64,000 nucleotides of DNA from Pedobacter schmidteae (GCF_900564155.1 NZ_LS999839.1:1051097-1115096), one strand, 5' to 3'; shown: positions 36,072 through 44,964, counted from the first letter of the stretch. Numbers and translations: made by a program. The notes: generated by a model not told the origin, from the sequence alone.

Positions 36072-37610
36072 ATGCTCATAAAAACATATGGCAGCGCTGT
36101 TTTTGGTGTAAACGCGCTAACCATTACTATTGAAGTAAGTATAGGCGGAGGCAATAGATACCACATTGTGGGCCTCCCAGATAATGCAATTAAGGAAAGC
36201 CTGAGAAGGATTGAAAGCGCCATCCAATCGGCAGGACTTAAAATGCCCCGCCAAAAGATTGTAATCAACCTGGCTCCGGCAGACATCAGAAAGGAAGGAT
36301 CAGCCTACGACTTACCCATTGCCATAGCCATTTTGGCGGCTTCAGGACAAATAGAGAGCACAGAGACAGACAAATACTTCATTATGGGAGAACTTTCTTT
36401 AGACGGCGGCTTACAGCCCATAAAAGGAGCACTTCCAATTGCCATACAAGCCCGTACCGCAGGGTTCAAAGGATTTATACTGCCCAAAGACAATTCACGT
36501 GAGGCGGCAATTGTAACCGAGCTGGAAGTTTACGGAATGAAAAACCTGGCTAATGTTGTGGCTTTTTTTAACGGCACAGAAAAACCAGAGCCCGTATTGG
36601 TCAATACGAGGGACGAATTTTTCAGCAATATAAGTCGTTACGAACATGATTTTTCGGATGTAAGGGGACAGGAGAACATCAAACGCGCTCTTGAAATTGC
36701 CGCGGCAGGAGGACATAACCTTATCCTGATTGGTCCGCCCGGCGCCGGAAAAACCATGCTGGCCAAGCGCCTGCCTACCATTTTACCGCCGTTAAATTTG
36801 CAGGAGGCGCTGGAAACCACTAAAATACATTCAGTAGCCGGTAAACTGAATGCGGCCGCTTCGTTGATGACAGAGCGACCATATCGCAATCCGCACCATA
36901 CCATATCAGATATGGCATTGGTAGGTGGTGGTGCAAACCCACAGCCCGGAGAAATTTCTCTGGCACACAACGGAGTGCTGTTTTTAGACGAGTTGCCGGA
37001 GTTTAAACGAAGTGTGCTGGAAGTGATGCGCCAACCCCTGGAGGAGCGTAGTGTAACTATTTCCCGTTCGCGCTTAAGTGTAGAGTACCCCGCAAGTTTT
37101 ATGCTTATTGCCTCTATGAACCCATGTCCCTGCGGCTTCTTTAACCATCCCGAGAAGGAATGTATCTGCGGTCATGGTGTGGTACAGAAATACCTGAGCA
37201 AAATCTCAGGTCCATTGTTAGACCGCATAGATTTGCATGTAGAGGTAACTCCTGTAAATTTTAATGAACTGACATCAGTCTTTGAAGCCGAAAAAAGTGC
37301 TACCATACGCGAACGTGTTATCAAGGCCCGGGCTGTACAAGACACCCGGTTCCAGGCAAATGGCGCACTGCATTATAATGCACAAATGAGCCCCAATATG
37401 GTACGCAACATGTGCAAAATAGACAATGCAGGGCAAGCCCTCATAAAATCAGCAATGGAAAAACTTGGACTTTCTGCAAGGGCGTACGACCGCATTTTGA
37501 AAGTATCACGAACCATAGCCGACCTGGCAGAGAGTGAGGACATTAAACTGGAACACCTGGCCGAAGCCATACATTACCGCAGTCTTGACCGCGACAACTG
37601 GGCGGGCTAA
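36072..37610 (+). CDS. YifB/ComM-family Mg-chelatase-like AAA+ ATPase
   Basis: 512 aa. An N-terminal Lon-protease-like fold (about 1-180) precedes the AAA+ module: GPPGAGKTMLAKRLP (Walker A), GVLFLDELPEF (Walker B), and the IASMNPCPCGFF and ECICG segment with clustered cysteines, then a Mg-chelatase C-terminal domain. ComM of Vibrio is a hexameric branch-migration helicase used during natural transformation; other roles are less clear. It is a stand-alone gene convergent with a small acidic protein gene. Confidence 0.93.
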   Translation: MLIKTYGSAVFGVNALTITIEVSIGGGNRYHIVGLPDNAIKESLRRIESAIQSAGLKMPRQKIVINLAPADIRKEGSAYDLPIAIAILAASGQIESTETDKYFIMGELSLDGGLQPIKGALPIAIQARTAGFKGFILPKDNSREAAIVTELEVYGMKNLANVVAFFNGTEKPEPVLVNTRDEFFSNISRYEHDFSDVRGQENIKRALEIAAAGGHNLILIGPPGAGKTMLAKRLPTILPPLNLQEALETTKIHSVAGKLNAAASLMTERPYRNPHHTISDMALVGGGANPQPGEISLAHNGVLFLDELPEFKRSVLEVMRQPLEERSVTISRSRLSVEYPASFMLIASMNPCPCGFFNHPEKECICGHGVVQKYLSKISGPLLDRIDLHVEVTPVNFNELTSVFEAEKSATIRERVIKARAVQDTRFQANGALHYNAQMSPNMVRNMCKIDNAGQALIKSAMEKLGLSARAYDRILKVSRTIADLAESEDIKLEHLAEAIHYRSLDRDNWAG

Positions 37611-37613
37611 GAT

Positions 37614-37886
37614 CTAATCCAGCAGGTCGTCGTCAAAGCCCTCCTCATCCTCTTCTTCCTCTTCAGGTACATAAGCCAGAATGGCCTTACCTATGGCATT
37701 GATTTCTTCATTAGGTTCAAACAAGGGCAAAGCGGTTTCATCATCCAGCTTTAACCATTGTTCTTCGGTATCTTTCTGGATCTGGACATATTCCTTTCCA
37801 TCCTTAAAAATAACGTATGTGTCGTTCCCTTCCGGAAATACGGCGTAATCTGTGGTACCTATAGTAATGTCGAATGGCTCCTGCAT
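37614..37886 (-). CDS. small acidic protein of unknown function
   Basis: 90 aa from the ATG at 37886 (MQEPFD); the longer reading from 37913 uses a weaker start. The body looks like a small beta fold (DITIGTTDYAVFPEGNDTYV; FKDGKEYVQIQKDTEEQWLK). The tail is almost entirely acidic (PEEEEEDEEGFDDDLLD). No signal peptide or known motif. Reads leftwards, convergent with yifB/comM and downstream of the COG3014-like lipoprotein, possibly a separate unit. Confidence 0.7.
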   Translation of the reverse strand: MQEPFDITIGTTDYAVFPEGNDTYVIFKDGKEYVQIQKDTEEQWLKLDDETALPLFEPNEEINAIGKAILAYVPEEEEEDEEGFDDDLLD

Positions 37887-37915
37887 GTTGTGTTTTTTGA
37901 TTGGTGGCACCAAAG

Positions 37916-39349
37916 TTAGCGTAAAGTTGAATAATTATAAAACTGCAGCTTTCCTGTCCCCGTAATTTCTATTGTCTTGCTTTCATCAGCACCGCTGGCA
38001 CTTTTTAGCTGAAGGGTAATTGTATTACTTCCTTTCTGCAAAGGAATCCGGCTGTAACTGATACTGGCAGGCAACGATTGCCAGTTCCTGGTATCTGCTT
38101 TTTCGGAAAGGAGGCTATACAACTGCATTCCGATACCCAAACCTTGCAACAAGGAATTGTCTTTTCCATCCTTGCCATTCCCTTTGGCGCTTTGCCTTAG
38201 TACATACTCCGCACTTTTTTTAACAGCCAAACGGGTCAATACTGCCCCCATTTCTTTCATAAAGCGCTGTTCCAGCGTTTTAAATGCCAGTTCGTTGATG
38301 TCTTCTGCTTTTTCGAATGAAGCGGTCTGCGTCCCGTTGTTTAAGCTGGCCGTACTATAATAAGGTGCCCTGGCAACGTATTTTGGATAGGTTGCCCTAA
38401 GGCTCTCCACACCGTTCAGACTAAAATTGCTGTTGCTATATGCATGATTAAAAGGAATAATAATAGTCCCACCCAGGTTGGTAAAGAATAAATCGCCACC
38501 CGTACCCTTAATGAGCGAGAAGAATAGCTCCTCCTGCTGTTTGATAGGTGCCATTCCATTTTCCCAGAAAAAGATCAGTTCTCCACCATCCGAAGTTTTC
38601 TTACGCGTATATTTTATTCCAAACAAATCTTCAAACCGGCTTACTTCTGCCGCAAATCCATTCTGGTCGGCCGTCCTCAAAACATCCTGCTTCAGCTCTT
38701 CAGGCATTTTAGTACCATAATAAGTCTGATCTTTACTTTTCAGGTAAACTTCGGCGGCATTGCGGTAAGCAATAAAAGCATTATTTACATCGCCATCGCG
38801 TTCATAAATCAGTCCCTGCAACATCAGCGAAAAAGCATCTTTTGAATAACGGCTGTCTTTATTGTTAAATTTATCACCTTGCTCTTGCGACTGGAGGCTA
38901 ATCCGGCGTGCTTCTACAATGGCGTCTTCACTTTTGTTCAGATACACATAATTGAGCGCCTTATAGTAATGGATCATGAATTTTTCAAAATCCTCGCCTT
39001 TATAGCTTTGTGTCATGGGGTTTACCAGGGTGCCTACAACGGCATCCATAGCCCCTCCGATCCCATTTTCCAACAGCTGATCGGCCTCATTAAAATAGCG
39101 GTTGCTGTTTTCGTAATCCCCGGTAAGGTGACTGGCTTTGCCTTTTTCCATCAAAAACAGGAGCTTATTTCTCGGTTTTTGCAACAGTTTGTTCTTATCC
39201 AGTTCCTTTACTGCCTCGGTATAATTCCCGGTAGAAATTTGCTTATAATAAGACGCAATCATGTCATTATAGCTGGAACAGCCGAAAAGAAAAAGCATCA
39301 GTCCTAAACAGAATGATGCTCTAAAAATATTCCTGCGGATTTGTGTCAT
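37916..39349 (-). CDS. COG3014-like lipoprotein
   Basis: 477 aa with a lipoprotein signal ending at C24 (FLFGCSSYND). The N-terminal half is helical and TPR-like (ISTGNYTEAVKELDKNKLLQ; GDYENSNRYFNEADQLLE). COG3014-type segments follow: EDFEKFMIHYYKALNYVYLN and GLIYERDGDVNNAFIAYRNA. The C-terminal half is beta-rich. Proteins of this type are often encoded beside LpoB-like lipoproteins, as here (LpoB-like gene 26 bases upstream). Envelope biogenesis or peptidoglycan synthesis control is inferred from that link. Confidence 0.78.
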   Translation of the reverse strand: MTQIRRNIFRASFCLGLMLFLFGCSSYNDMIASYYKQISTGNYTEAVKELDKNKLLQKPRNKLLFLMEKGKASHLTGDYENSNRYFNEADQLLENGIGGAMDAVVGTLVNPMTQSYKGEDFEKFMIHYYKALNYVYLNKSEDAIVEARRISLQSQEQGDKFNNKDSRYSKDAFSLMLQGLIYERDGDVNNAFIAYRNAAEVYLKSKDQTYYGTKMPEELKQDVLRTADQNGFAAEVSRFEDLFGIKYTRKKTSDGGELIFFWENGMAPIKQQEELFFSLIKGTGGDLFFTNLGGTIIIPFNHAYSNSNFSLNGVESLRATYPKYVARAPYYSTASLNNGTQTASFEKAEDINELAFKTLEQRFMKEMGAVLTRLAVKKSAEYVLRQSAKGNGKDGKDNSLLQGLGIGMQLYSLLSEKADTRNWQSLPASISYSRIPLQKGSNTITLQLKSASGADESKTIEITGTGKLQFYNYSTLR

Positions 39350-39375
39350 ATTATATTTAGTACGGGTAATGCCGA

Positions 39376-39969
39376 CTAATTTTTAACGTATTTAGCTATT
39401 TTCTTATCGCCTATCCACACCACCTCATTTGTCTGGATATCGGTAAGCTCTAAATTTACCTGATAGTAAACCACTTTTTTACGTTTATGCGAATCAACGA
39501 TAGAGTTGATAGATCCCTGAAGGATGTAATCAGCTCCGTTTTCCAATCCAAATTTTTTCATGGTAGATACTGAAGCATTGTCTTGCTGATCAGCTTTTTC
39601 GGCACGCAGTTCTTCTCTTTTTTTACCGCCTTGTACCAGTCTTACGCGCTCGCTTTTGATAAAAGCCTGCTCTACATCCTTCACAAAAGTTTCGGCATCA
39701 ATATGCTCATGACTTTTATTTTTTACCACGCCAACTACTACCACAGGTCGTTTGCCTTTTTTCTCTTCCAAATGGGTAGGCAACCATTTACCGCCTAAAA
39801 TGGTCTGCGTCATTTCTTCAGCAACTAATCTGGAGTCGGTATTGTTCCAGTTTCCACTTACATCAATGGCCTGATCAGTGCTTACCCTGGTCACTTGTCG
39901 CGAACACGAACTAATTATCATTCCCGAAACGGCGATAGCCGCAATAGTCATTAGCTTTTTTATCTGCAT
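39376..39969 (-). CDS. LpoB-like lipoprotein
   Basis: 197 aa from the ATG at 39969; the longer frame to 40017 overlaps the upstream gene and lacks a clean signal. The lipoprotein signal ends at C22 (MIISSCSRQ). The LpoB-family core follows: VSGNWNNTDSRLVAEEMTQT, RPVVVVGVVKNKSHEHID, GADYILQGSINSIVD and YYQVNLELTDIQTNEVVWIG. In E. coli LpoB activates the peptidoglycan synthase PBP1b from the outer membrane; the equivalent partner here is unknown. It is the middle gene of a leftward three-gene envelope operon. Confidence 0.88.
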   Translation of the reverse strand: MQIKKLMTIAAIAVSGMIISSCSRQVTRVSTDQAIDVSGNWNNTDSRLVAEEMTQTILGGKWLPTHLEEKKGKRPVVVVGVVKNKSHEHIDAETFVKDVEQAFIKSERVRLVQGGKKREELRAEKADQQDNASVSTMKKFGLENGADYILQGSINSIVDSHKRKKVVYYQVNLELTDIQTNEVVWIGDKKIAKYVKN

Positions 39970-40001
39970 TTTTTTATATATAAAGTTTTTAATTCTGCTG
40001 T

Positions 40002-40400
40002 TTACCATCTTCCCCAAGGGCGACTGTTGCCCCAGCTATAGCCTATATGGCCTCCATAACCAAAGCCACCACCAAAGCCATAGTTACCATAGCTGATGGA
40101 AGGGTAAAAATAGGGGCTGCCATAATAGTAACCACTGTTCAGGTTTAGCTGATAGTTCCGTTCTCTCCTTAGTTTCCGGCGTTCTTCGCGGGCCTCGTAC
40201 CAGTCGTAAGCTTTGTAAGTGCTTTGTACGGTACTGCCCTGCGTACGGTTCAGGGAGTCGGCAAGCTCAATATATTTGGCCCTGCTTTCCTGGTATCTTG
40301 GATTTTGATCCTTTACAGGATCTACGCCTTGCGCATAACCGGCTGTAGTGTAGGCCAGGCCCGCAATACAACTCATTATAAAAATCAAATTCCTTTTCAT
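40002..40400 (-). CDS. small exported Gly/Tyr-rich protein
   Basis: 132 aa. Signal peptide to about residue 23 (TTAGYAQ). A helical charged centre (WYEAREERRKLRRERNYQ) is followed by a Gly/Tyr/Ser-rich tail (YYYGSPYFYPSISYGNYGFG, then GGFGYGGHIGYSWG). The tail resembles surface-coat or RNA-binding low-complexity tails but has no recognised domain. First gene of the leftward operon with the LpoB-like and COG3014-like lipoproteins, so an envelope role is likely. Confidence 0.75.
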   Translation of the reverse strand: MKRNLIFIMSCIAGLAYTTAGYAQGVDPVKDQNPRYQESRAKYIELADSLNRTQGSTVQSTYKAYDWYEAREERRKLRRERNYQLNLNSGYYYGSPYFYPSISYGNYGFGGGFGYGGHIGYSWGNSRPWGRW

Positions 40401-40497
40401 CTGTATAAATGTTTACGTTTAATGCTATATAAATTTACGGAAAATTTAAACTCCATAAATAATTTAACCTATTTTAACTTAAGACGTAAGTAAAGCG

Positions 40498-41094
40498 CTA
40501 AATGTTACTTGCCTTTAATTTTTTTATAAAATCGATAAATTTAGCGCTGGCATAGTTTGCGGCCCCCACCTCGTTATAAGCTACTCGGCCCTGCTTGTCG
40601 AACACAACAGTAGTAGGTAGTGATCCTTTAAAAATTTGCTCGGGGATGTTACTCGCCACATTGTAAACGGGCATTTGATAGCCTTTTCCATTCATGTACT
40701 TTTGCGACTTTGCAAAATCACTGTCCGCATCCACCAGGATAAAAACCACCTCTTTATCGTCCTTAAACTGCTCATACAACTTATTTACCGAAGGCATTTC
40801 GGCCAGGCATGGTGGGCACCAGGTAGCCCAGAAATTAAGAAAAACAACCTTACCTTTTAACTGCCCCAGGTCAATAACCTTGCCCGTGACATCTTTGAAT
40901 TTAATGCCCGAAAGGTCCATTGTACCCGCTGTTGCTTCAGTCGTTCCAGTAGCCTCTACCCCCGGACTGAACAGGCCAATCTCCATCAGTCCTCTAATCA
41001 TCAATGCCTTTGCCGAAGGCACAAAAATCAGGGCCAGAAAAAAACCGATCACCAATATGTTTACAAAATTCTTTTTATTGAAAAATTTATTCAT
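40498..41094 (-). CDS. TlpA-like membrane-anchored thioredoxin
   Basis: 198 aa from the ATG at 41094; an upstream start at 41112 adds six residues. A single N-terminal membrane helix (FVNILVIGFFLALIFVPS) is followed by a periplasmic thioredoxin fold with the active site WATWCPPCLAEMP and the cis-Pro loop SLPTTVVFDKQGR. This is the TlpA/ResA type, typically a reductase for cytochrome maturation or envelope thiols. Stand-alone gene with no cytochrome c genes nearby. Confidence 0.9.
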   Translation of the reverse strand: MNKFFNKKNFVNILVIGFFLALIFVPSAKALMIRGLMEIGLFSPGVEATGTTEATAGTMDLSGIKFKDVTGKVIDLGQLKGKVVFLNFWATWCPPCLAEMPSVNKLYEQFKDDKEVVFILVDADSDFAKSQKYMNGKGYQMPVYNVASNIPEQIFKGSLPTTVVFDKQGRVAYNEVGAANYASAKFIDFIKKLKASNI

Positions 41095-41241
41095 AAGCGT
41101 TTGTAAAAGCATTTTTTGTAAAGCTACAAGATTATATGCTCAACAGATGCTATTGCCTCAGCTTTTGACATTTCATTGTTAAAGCCCGGCTATATGGATT
41201 TATTTACCAAACGAAATATATCTCCCCAGGAGGAATAAGAT

Positions 41242-42549
41242 TTAAAAATCGAATTTCAGTCTCACACCTGTGCCCAAAAGGTACAGGTTTTCTTTGGTAA
41301 ATTCTTTCATAGGCAACTTCAGAAAAGGTTCCACAGAAAAGGCTTTGCTGCCTGATATCTTCTGCTGATACCCGAACGAAATGTTATAAAATCCTAAATA
41401 TTTGCCGCCTCTGATCTCTCCGGATGGAACCGGCTCAGAAATGGCTCTTTGCTGATAAACAGCGGAAAATCCGGCTGGCTGATCTGCGGCCATACGTTGT
41501 TCAACAGCGCCCTGCAAGTAATTATTACTTTGTTTCTGATTTAAAACCGCAAAGGCCGATACACCAACATTGGTGTAAAACTTGTTGGTCAGGAAATACT
41601 TAATGCCAAGAGGAATATCAATCCCCACCAGGTTCGCATCTACCGATTCCAGACTTTTGGTGTCCTGTACCATTGCATTGACAGGTCCGGGGTTATTCAT
41701 GATTTCACTACCCGAACGTGTCATATCTTTTGAAGCACCCATTTCATTATAAGATATACCCGAGCTGATGGAAACTCTGGCAGATAGCGCATAGTCCATG
41801 CTTACACCATAGCCCATATTCAGCTTTTTACCATTTCCAATAGAAGGGGCAACCATTACACCCAGATCCCATTTATCAGCCTTTCTTGCCGTTGATTTAG
41901 TTGTTGCCAATGCCTTACTGTTATTTTTCACCTCTGCATCCAAAAACTCCTGGAAATTGTGTGGTTTAGGCTCTTTTACAGGTTCCTTTTCTTTCGCCGG
42001 AACTTTGGCCATCGCTGCTGAATCTGCAAATGCTGGTTTTACACCTTTATTTTCAGCAAGCGCAATAGCATTACTATTAGATACTGGGGCCTGTGTAGTC
42101 GAAACCAGGGGCGCCGCTGTAGCGGTATCCACATAACTTGTACCTGTATTTTTAGTACCAACAATCAAAGGATCGTTGGCAACCTTGTTATTTACCCTTT
42201 GTGTTACAATATTTTTATTTTCGCCTATTTTAATATTCAGATTTTCAATTGCCGTGCCCGGCTTTCCAGCTATTGGGGCAGTATCCGGTTGCGGGTCTGA
42301 ATTGATTTCTACTCCTTTATTTTTAACCTGTTGTTGCAGGCGGTCAACCGGTGTATGGTCATTGTAAAACAAAACAATTCCAATCAGCAAAACTGCTGCA
42401 GCGCTACCTACACTCAGCAGCCAAAGCAACCCTCTTCCTTTTCGCTCCTTTTTCTCGAAGCGCTCCCAGGCACCCGGCACATAAGCTTCCTCATGTTCCG
42501 TCAAACTTTCCTTTATCTGAGCAAACAGCTCATCATCTACCGGCTTCAT
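41242..42549 (-). CDS. membrane-anchored protein with C-terminal outer-membrane beta-barrel (anti-sigma-like partner)
   Basis: 435 aa. A cytoplasmic N-terminus of about 40 residues (DDELFAQIKESLTEHEEAYV; GAWERFEKKERK) is followed by one membrane helix (LLWLLSVGSAAAVLLIGIVL), a disordered linker of roughly 150 residues, and a C-terminal beta-barrel-like region (about 225-435, ending GVRLKFDF). The N-terminal part resembles Bacteroidota proteins encoded after ECF sigma factors. Its start overlaps the sigma gene stop (ATGA). If read literally the protein spans from cytoplasm to outer membrane. Anti-sigma activity is inferred from context. Confidence 0.82.
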   Translation of the reverse strand: MKPVDDELFAQIKESLTEHEEAYVPGAWERFEKKERKGRGLLWLLSVGSAAAVLLIGIVLFYNDHTPVDRLQQQVKNKGVEINSDPQPDTAPIAGKPGTAIENLNIKIGENKNIVTQRVNNKVANDPLIVGTKNTGTSYVDTATAAPLVSTTQAPVSNSNAIALAENKGVKPAFADSAAMAKVPAKEKEPVKEPKPHNFQEFLDAEVKNNSKALATTKSTARKADKWDLGVMVAPSIGNGKKLNMGYGVSMDYALSARVSISSGISYNEMGASKDMTRSGSEIMNNPGPVNAMVQDTKSLESVDANLVGIDIPLGIKYFLTNKFYTNVGVSAFAVLNQKQSNNYLQGAVEQRMAADQPAGFSAVYQQRAISEPVPSGEIRGGKYLGFYNISFGYQQKISGSKAFSVEPFLKLPMKEFTKENLYLLGTGVRLKFDF

Positions 42550-43139
42550 ATTCTTCGGATATTTTGAATTGTTTTCGGTTCATATGAATTCATCAGGGAG
42601 TTTTTATACAGCTCTCTCAATTTGTTTTTTGCTCTTGTTAAGTAAACCCTGCAAGAGCTTTCAGGGATATTCAGCATTTTTGAAATCTCTTCGTGCGAAA
42701 AGCCTTCAATTTCATACATATTAAAAATCAGTTTATGCGTTTCAGGCAGTTGGCTCAAAAGCCTCATGATATCCTGCACGTTTAACTGTGAAACCGCATT
42801 TAGTTCTGTAAGCGGTTGTTGTTCTTCTGTAATCTCGTCCACATATAAAAAGGTTCTTTTTCCTCTCAAAAAATCGATAGCCGTACGCGACGAAATCCTG
42901 GCAATCCAGCCTTTAAAAGCTTTTTGTACCTGGTCATTATATTTAGGGGCATTGAACTGCCCAATACTCTTAAAAACCTTAATAAAGCTATCATTCACCA
43001 ACTCTTCGGCATCGTTCCTGTCATCCACATAACGTAAAGTTACCCCCATTAAATAGCCGTAGAATGATTTATACACCATCTCTTTACTCTTATTATCATT
43101 CCTTAAACACCCCGCTATAGCGTCCTCAAAATTGAGCAT
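42546..43139 (-). CDS. ECF-type RNA polymerase sigma factor
   Basis: 197 aa. Sigma region 2 is at about 25-95 (FYGYLMGVTLRYVDDRNDAE, then ELVNDSFIKVFKSI); region 4 lies at about 125-185 (LLSQLPETHKLIFNMYEIEG; SHEEISKMLNIPESSCRVYL). It directs RNA polymerase to a small regulon, typically envelope stress or surface transport. The stop overlaps the start of the anchored beta-barrel gene by four bases, so the two are translated together. This pair fits the standard sigma/anti-sigma arrangement of Bacteroidota. Confidence 0.93.
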   Translation of the reverse strand: MLNFEDAIAGCLRNDNKSKEMVYKSFYGYLMGVTLRYVDDRNDAEELVNDSFIKVFKSIGQFNAPKYNDQVQKAFKGWIARISSRTAIDFLRGKRTFLYVDEITEEQQPLTELNAVSQLNVQDIMRLLSQLPETHKLIFNMYEIEGFSHEEISKMLNIPESSCRVYLTRAKNKLRELYKNSLMNSYEPKTIQNIRRI

Positions 43140-43207
43140 TCCTTTTTTCTACAGTTACAGGGTTAGGTTATTTGTGGATCATTCTCATACGCATCTTTTA
43201 AATAAAA

Positions 43208-43242
43208 AGAGGATATACTGTTGTTAGTGCAGCATATCCTCT
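43208..43242 (-). terminator. terminator after the DUF4397 gene
   Basis: Stem AGAGGATAT (43208-43216) / ATATCCTCT (43234-43242), followed leftwards by TTTTATTT. Confidence 0.75.
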
Positions 43243-43256
43243 AATATAAGCAGATA

Positions 43257-43964
43257 TTATTTGTGTGTGTATATTGCTGCGCTTGTTTTCAGGCTATCTA
43301 TTGTAGCCGTCGAAATTCCTTTGGCATAAATGGTGTAGATTTTACCTTTTTCAATTTTAACATTTGCAAGGCTCGCTTTGGCTGTTGCACCTGCATTGAT
43401 GTCAAAAGTTACACTTTCGCCCGGGTCAACTGCAGAAAAGGTAGTATACTCATAAAATGCTTTGTCGGTAAACAGGTTTGTTTCTTTTCCACGGATTTTT
43501 AGGCTCAATGCAGGGGCGTCTTTACTTAAGTTGATAAAACGGATTTTTGCTTTATCGGCAGCTGGTGCACTTAAGTCATCTTCTGTTAACAGAAATCTTT
43601 TGGTATTGGTTTTAACTGTATCCAGCACAAAAACCGAATATCCTATACCCGAAACCAGGTTAAAATTCTGATTCATCAGAAACTTATTAGAATTTCTCTT
43701 GGTAATACCTAATGTTCTGTTTCCCGGAAACAGGTTCAGGTAATCAATTTTTGCATTGTAGTTTAACCCTTTTGCATTGTTTACCCTGGTCTGATCAATT
43801 ATAAAATCCAACGTTGAGGTATCTGGATAAGCCATGATGATAGACAGGCCAGCAACCTGCTGAGGCTCTATCCGGTCTTTTGAACAGGCTGTAACAACTA
43901 CAGAAACTGTAAGTACAGCAATAAATGTTTTAAATATCGTTTTGAAATTATTAGCTAGTTTCAT
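43257..43964 (-). CDS. DUF4397 lipoprotein
   Basis: 235 aa from the ATG at 43964; the longer frame to 44000 has no signal at its start. The lipoprotein signal ends in VVVTACSKD. The two DUF4397-like beta repeats contain SIIMAYPDTSTLDFIIDQTR, FVLDTVKTNTKRF, KIRFINLSKDAPALSLKIRG and KIYTIYAKGIS. The family is surface-exposed in Bacteroidota and uncharacterised. Stand-alone leftward gene between the sigma gene and the MazG-like gene. Confidence 0.85.
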   Translation of the reverse strand: MKLANNFKTIFKTFIAVLTVSVVVTACSKDRIEPQQVAGLSIIMAYPDTSTLDFIIDQTRVNNAKGLNYNAKIDYLNLFPGNRTLGITKRNSNKFLMNQNFNLVSGIGYSVFVLDTVKTNTKRFLLTEDDLSAPAADKAKIRFINLSKDAPALSLKIRGKETNLFTDKAFYEYTTFSAVDPGESVTFDINAGATAKASLANVKIEKGKIYTIYAKGISTATIDSLKTSAAIYTHK

Positions 43965-44112
43965 CTGTTTATTTTTAAATTTTATCAAACAATTAGTCAA
44001 TGGCCATTAACTCTTTTTTCTTCCTAAAACGTGATGTCTGTTAAAAACGCTACAGTAAGTACAATCTTTTTTTTCAAATCCTTACCTGCAAAAAAAATTG
44101 ATCAGAATACCT

Positions 44113-44120
44113 TAATTTTG
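44113..44120 (+). promoter_or_regulatory. -7 box of the MazG-like gene
   Basis: TAATTTTG, 23 bases before the ATG at 44144. Confidence 0.45.
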
Positions 44121-44143
44121 ACAACAAATAATTCATCAAACAT

Positions 44144-44608
44144 ATGCAAGAATCCAATTCATTAAACCAGGTAGCCGAATTTCATAAAACATTTAAGCAC
44201 CCGATAAAAGAAACACCGGGAATCCCTTCTATAGAAAGAGCAAACCTAAGGGTCTCTTTGTTGGCCGAGGAGCTGAATGAATTGAAACAGGCCATTGAAG
44301 ACAATAACTTTGTTGAAGTTGCGGATGCTTTGTGCGACCTGCAATATGTATTGGCAGGTGCCATATTGGAATTTGGCTTAGGCGATAAATTCAAACCTCT
44401 TTTTGATGAGGTACACCGCTCTAACATGAGCAAAGCCTGCAAATCGCTGGAAGAGGCACACGAAACCATACAGCACTACAGAACCACCCAACAGTGCGAC
44501 GCCTATCATAAGGAGGAAGACTCGTTGTTCCTGGTATACAGAACAAATGACAATAAAACTTTAAAATCTATTAACTATTCGCCGGCCGACCTGAAAAGCC
44601 TGCTTTAA
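44144..44608 (+). CDS. MazG/PRA-PH-like nucleotide pyrophosphohydrolase
   Basis: 154 aa. The all-alpha NTP pyrophosphatase metal site is visible: EELNELKQAIEDNN supplies the ExxE, and FVEVADALCDLQYVL the ExxD. An N-terminal HKTFKHPIKETPGIPSIER and a C-terminal lysine-rich part with YRTNDNKTLK match the phosphoribosyl-ATP pyrophosphohydrolase-like family of Bacteroidota. It probably hydrolyses a nucleoside triphosphate or similar phosphoanhydride in the cytoplasm; the true substrate is not known. No histidine genes nearby, so it is not obviously hisE. Confidence 0.87.
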   Translation: MQESNSLNQVAEFHKTFKHPIKETPGIPSIERANLRVSLLAEELNELKQAIEDNNFVEVADALCDLQYVLAGAILEFGLGDKFKPLFDEVHRSNMSKACKSLEEAHETIQHYRTTQQCDAYHKEEDSLFLVYRTNDNKTLKSINYSPADLKSLL

Positions 44609-44665
44609 TTTTATAGCCTAACTTGGGGTATCGTTAATCCGATGGATGCAATTCTTTATGTGTTT

Positions 44666-44719
44666 CGTCATCCTGACCACGCAGTAGCTGCGAAACAAAA
44701 TAAATTCAGGATAACGACC
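44666..44719 (+). repeat. REP/MITE-like element, copy 1
   Basis: 54 bp with imperfect terminal inverted repeats CGTCATCCTGA and TCAGGATAACG (one mismatch) and an internal hairpin CGCAG-TAG-CTGCG. A second copy in opposite orientation is at 50070-50123 with only two differences. It is intergenic and has no coding capacity. Confidence 0.85.
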
Positions 44720-44884
44720 GGATTAATGATACCACCTATTACACCATCTTTAATGACCGGAGGTCGACCCATAACTACCATTCGTCAAAATAATTCCCTT
44801 CTTTGTTTGAAATTCTGCTTATTTGAAGAGCGTACTTTTTTGCGCGCGTAATCCATTTTACATCTATCAAATGCTAATGAAACC

Positions 44885-44929
44885 TGCATAAGCATACAGC
44901 TTACCAACAGCAATGAATATGCTTATGCA
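44885..44929. promoter_or_regulatory. spaced inverted repeat before lytS
   Basis: Perfect 12-bp arms TGCATAAGCATA (44885-44896) and TATGCTTATGCA (44918-44929), separated by 21 bases and ending 35 bases before the LytS start codon. It could be a regulator site with two turns between half sites, or an mRNA hairpin. Confidence 0.55.
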
Positions 44930-44964
44930 AGCTTCATAACCATTGAAAACAAAATTATATTCCA

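Larger units (their letters stand above)
44609..44964. other. repeat-bearing gap upstream of the LytS kinase
   Basis: 356 bases. It holds a REP/MITE-like element at 44666-44719 and a spaced 12-bp inverted repeat at 44885-44929. A small frame at 44642-44851 runs through the repeat and is not considered a gene. The lytS promoter should lie between the inverted repeat and 44965, but no clear TAnnTTTG box was found. Confidence 0.6.

Noticed and set aside
44642..44851. 69-aa frame
   Set aside because: It crosses the REP-like repeat and has no recognisable protein pattern or promoter.
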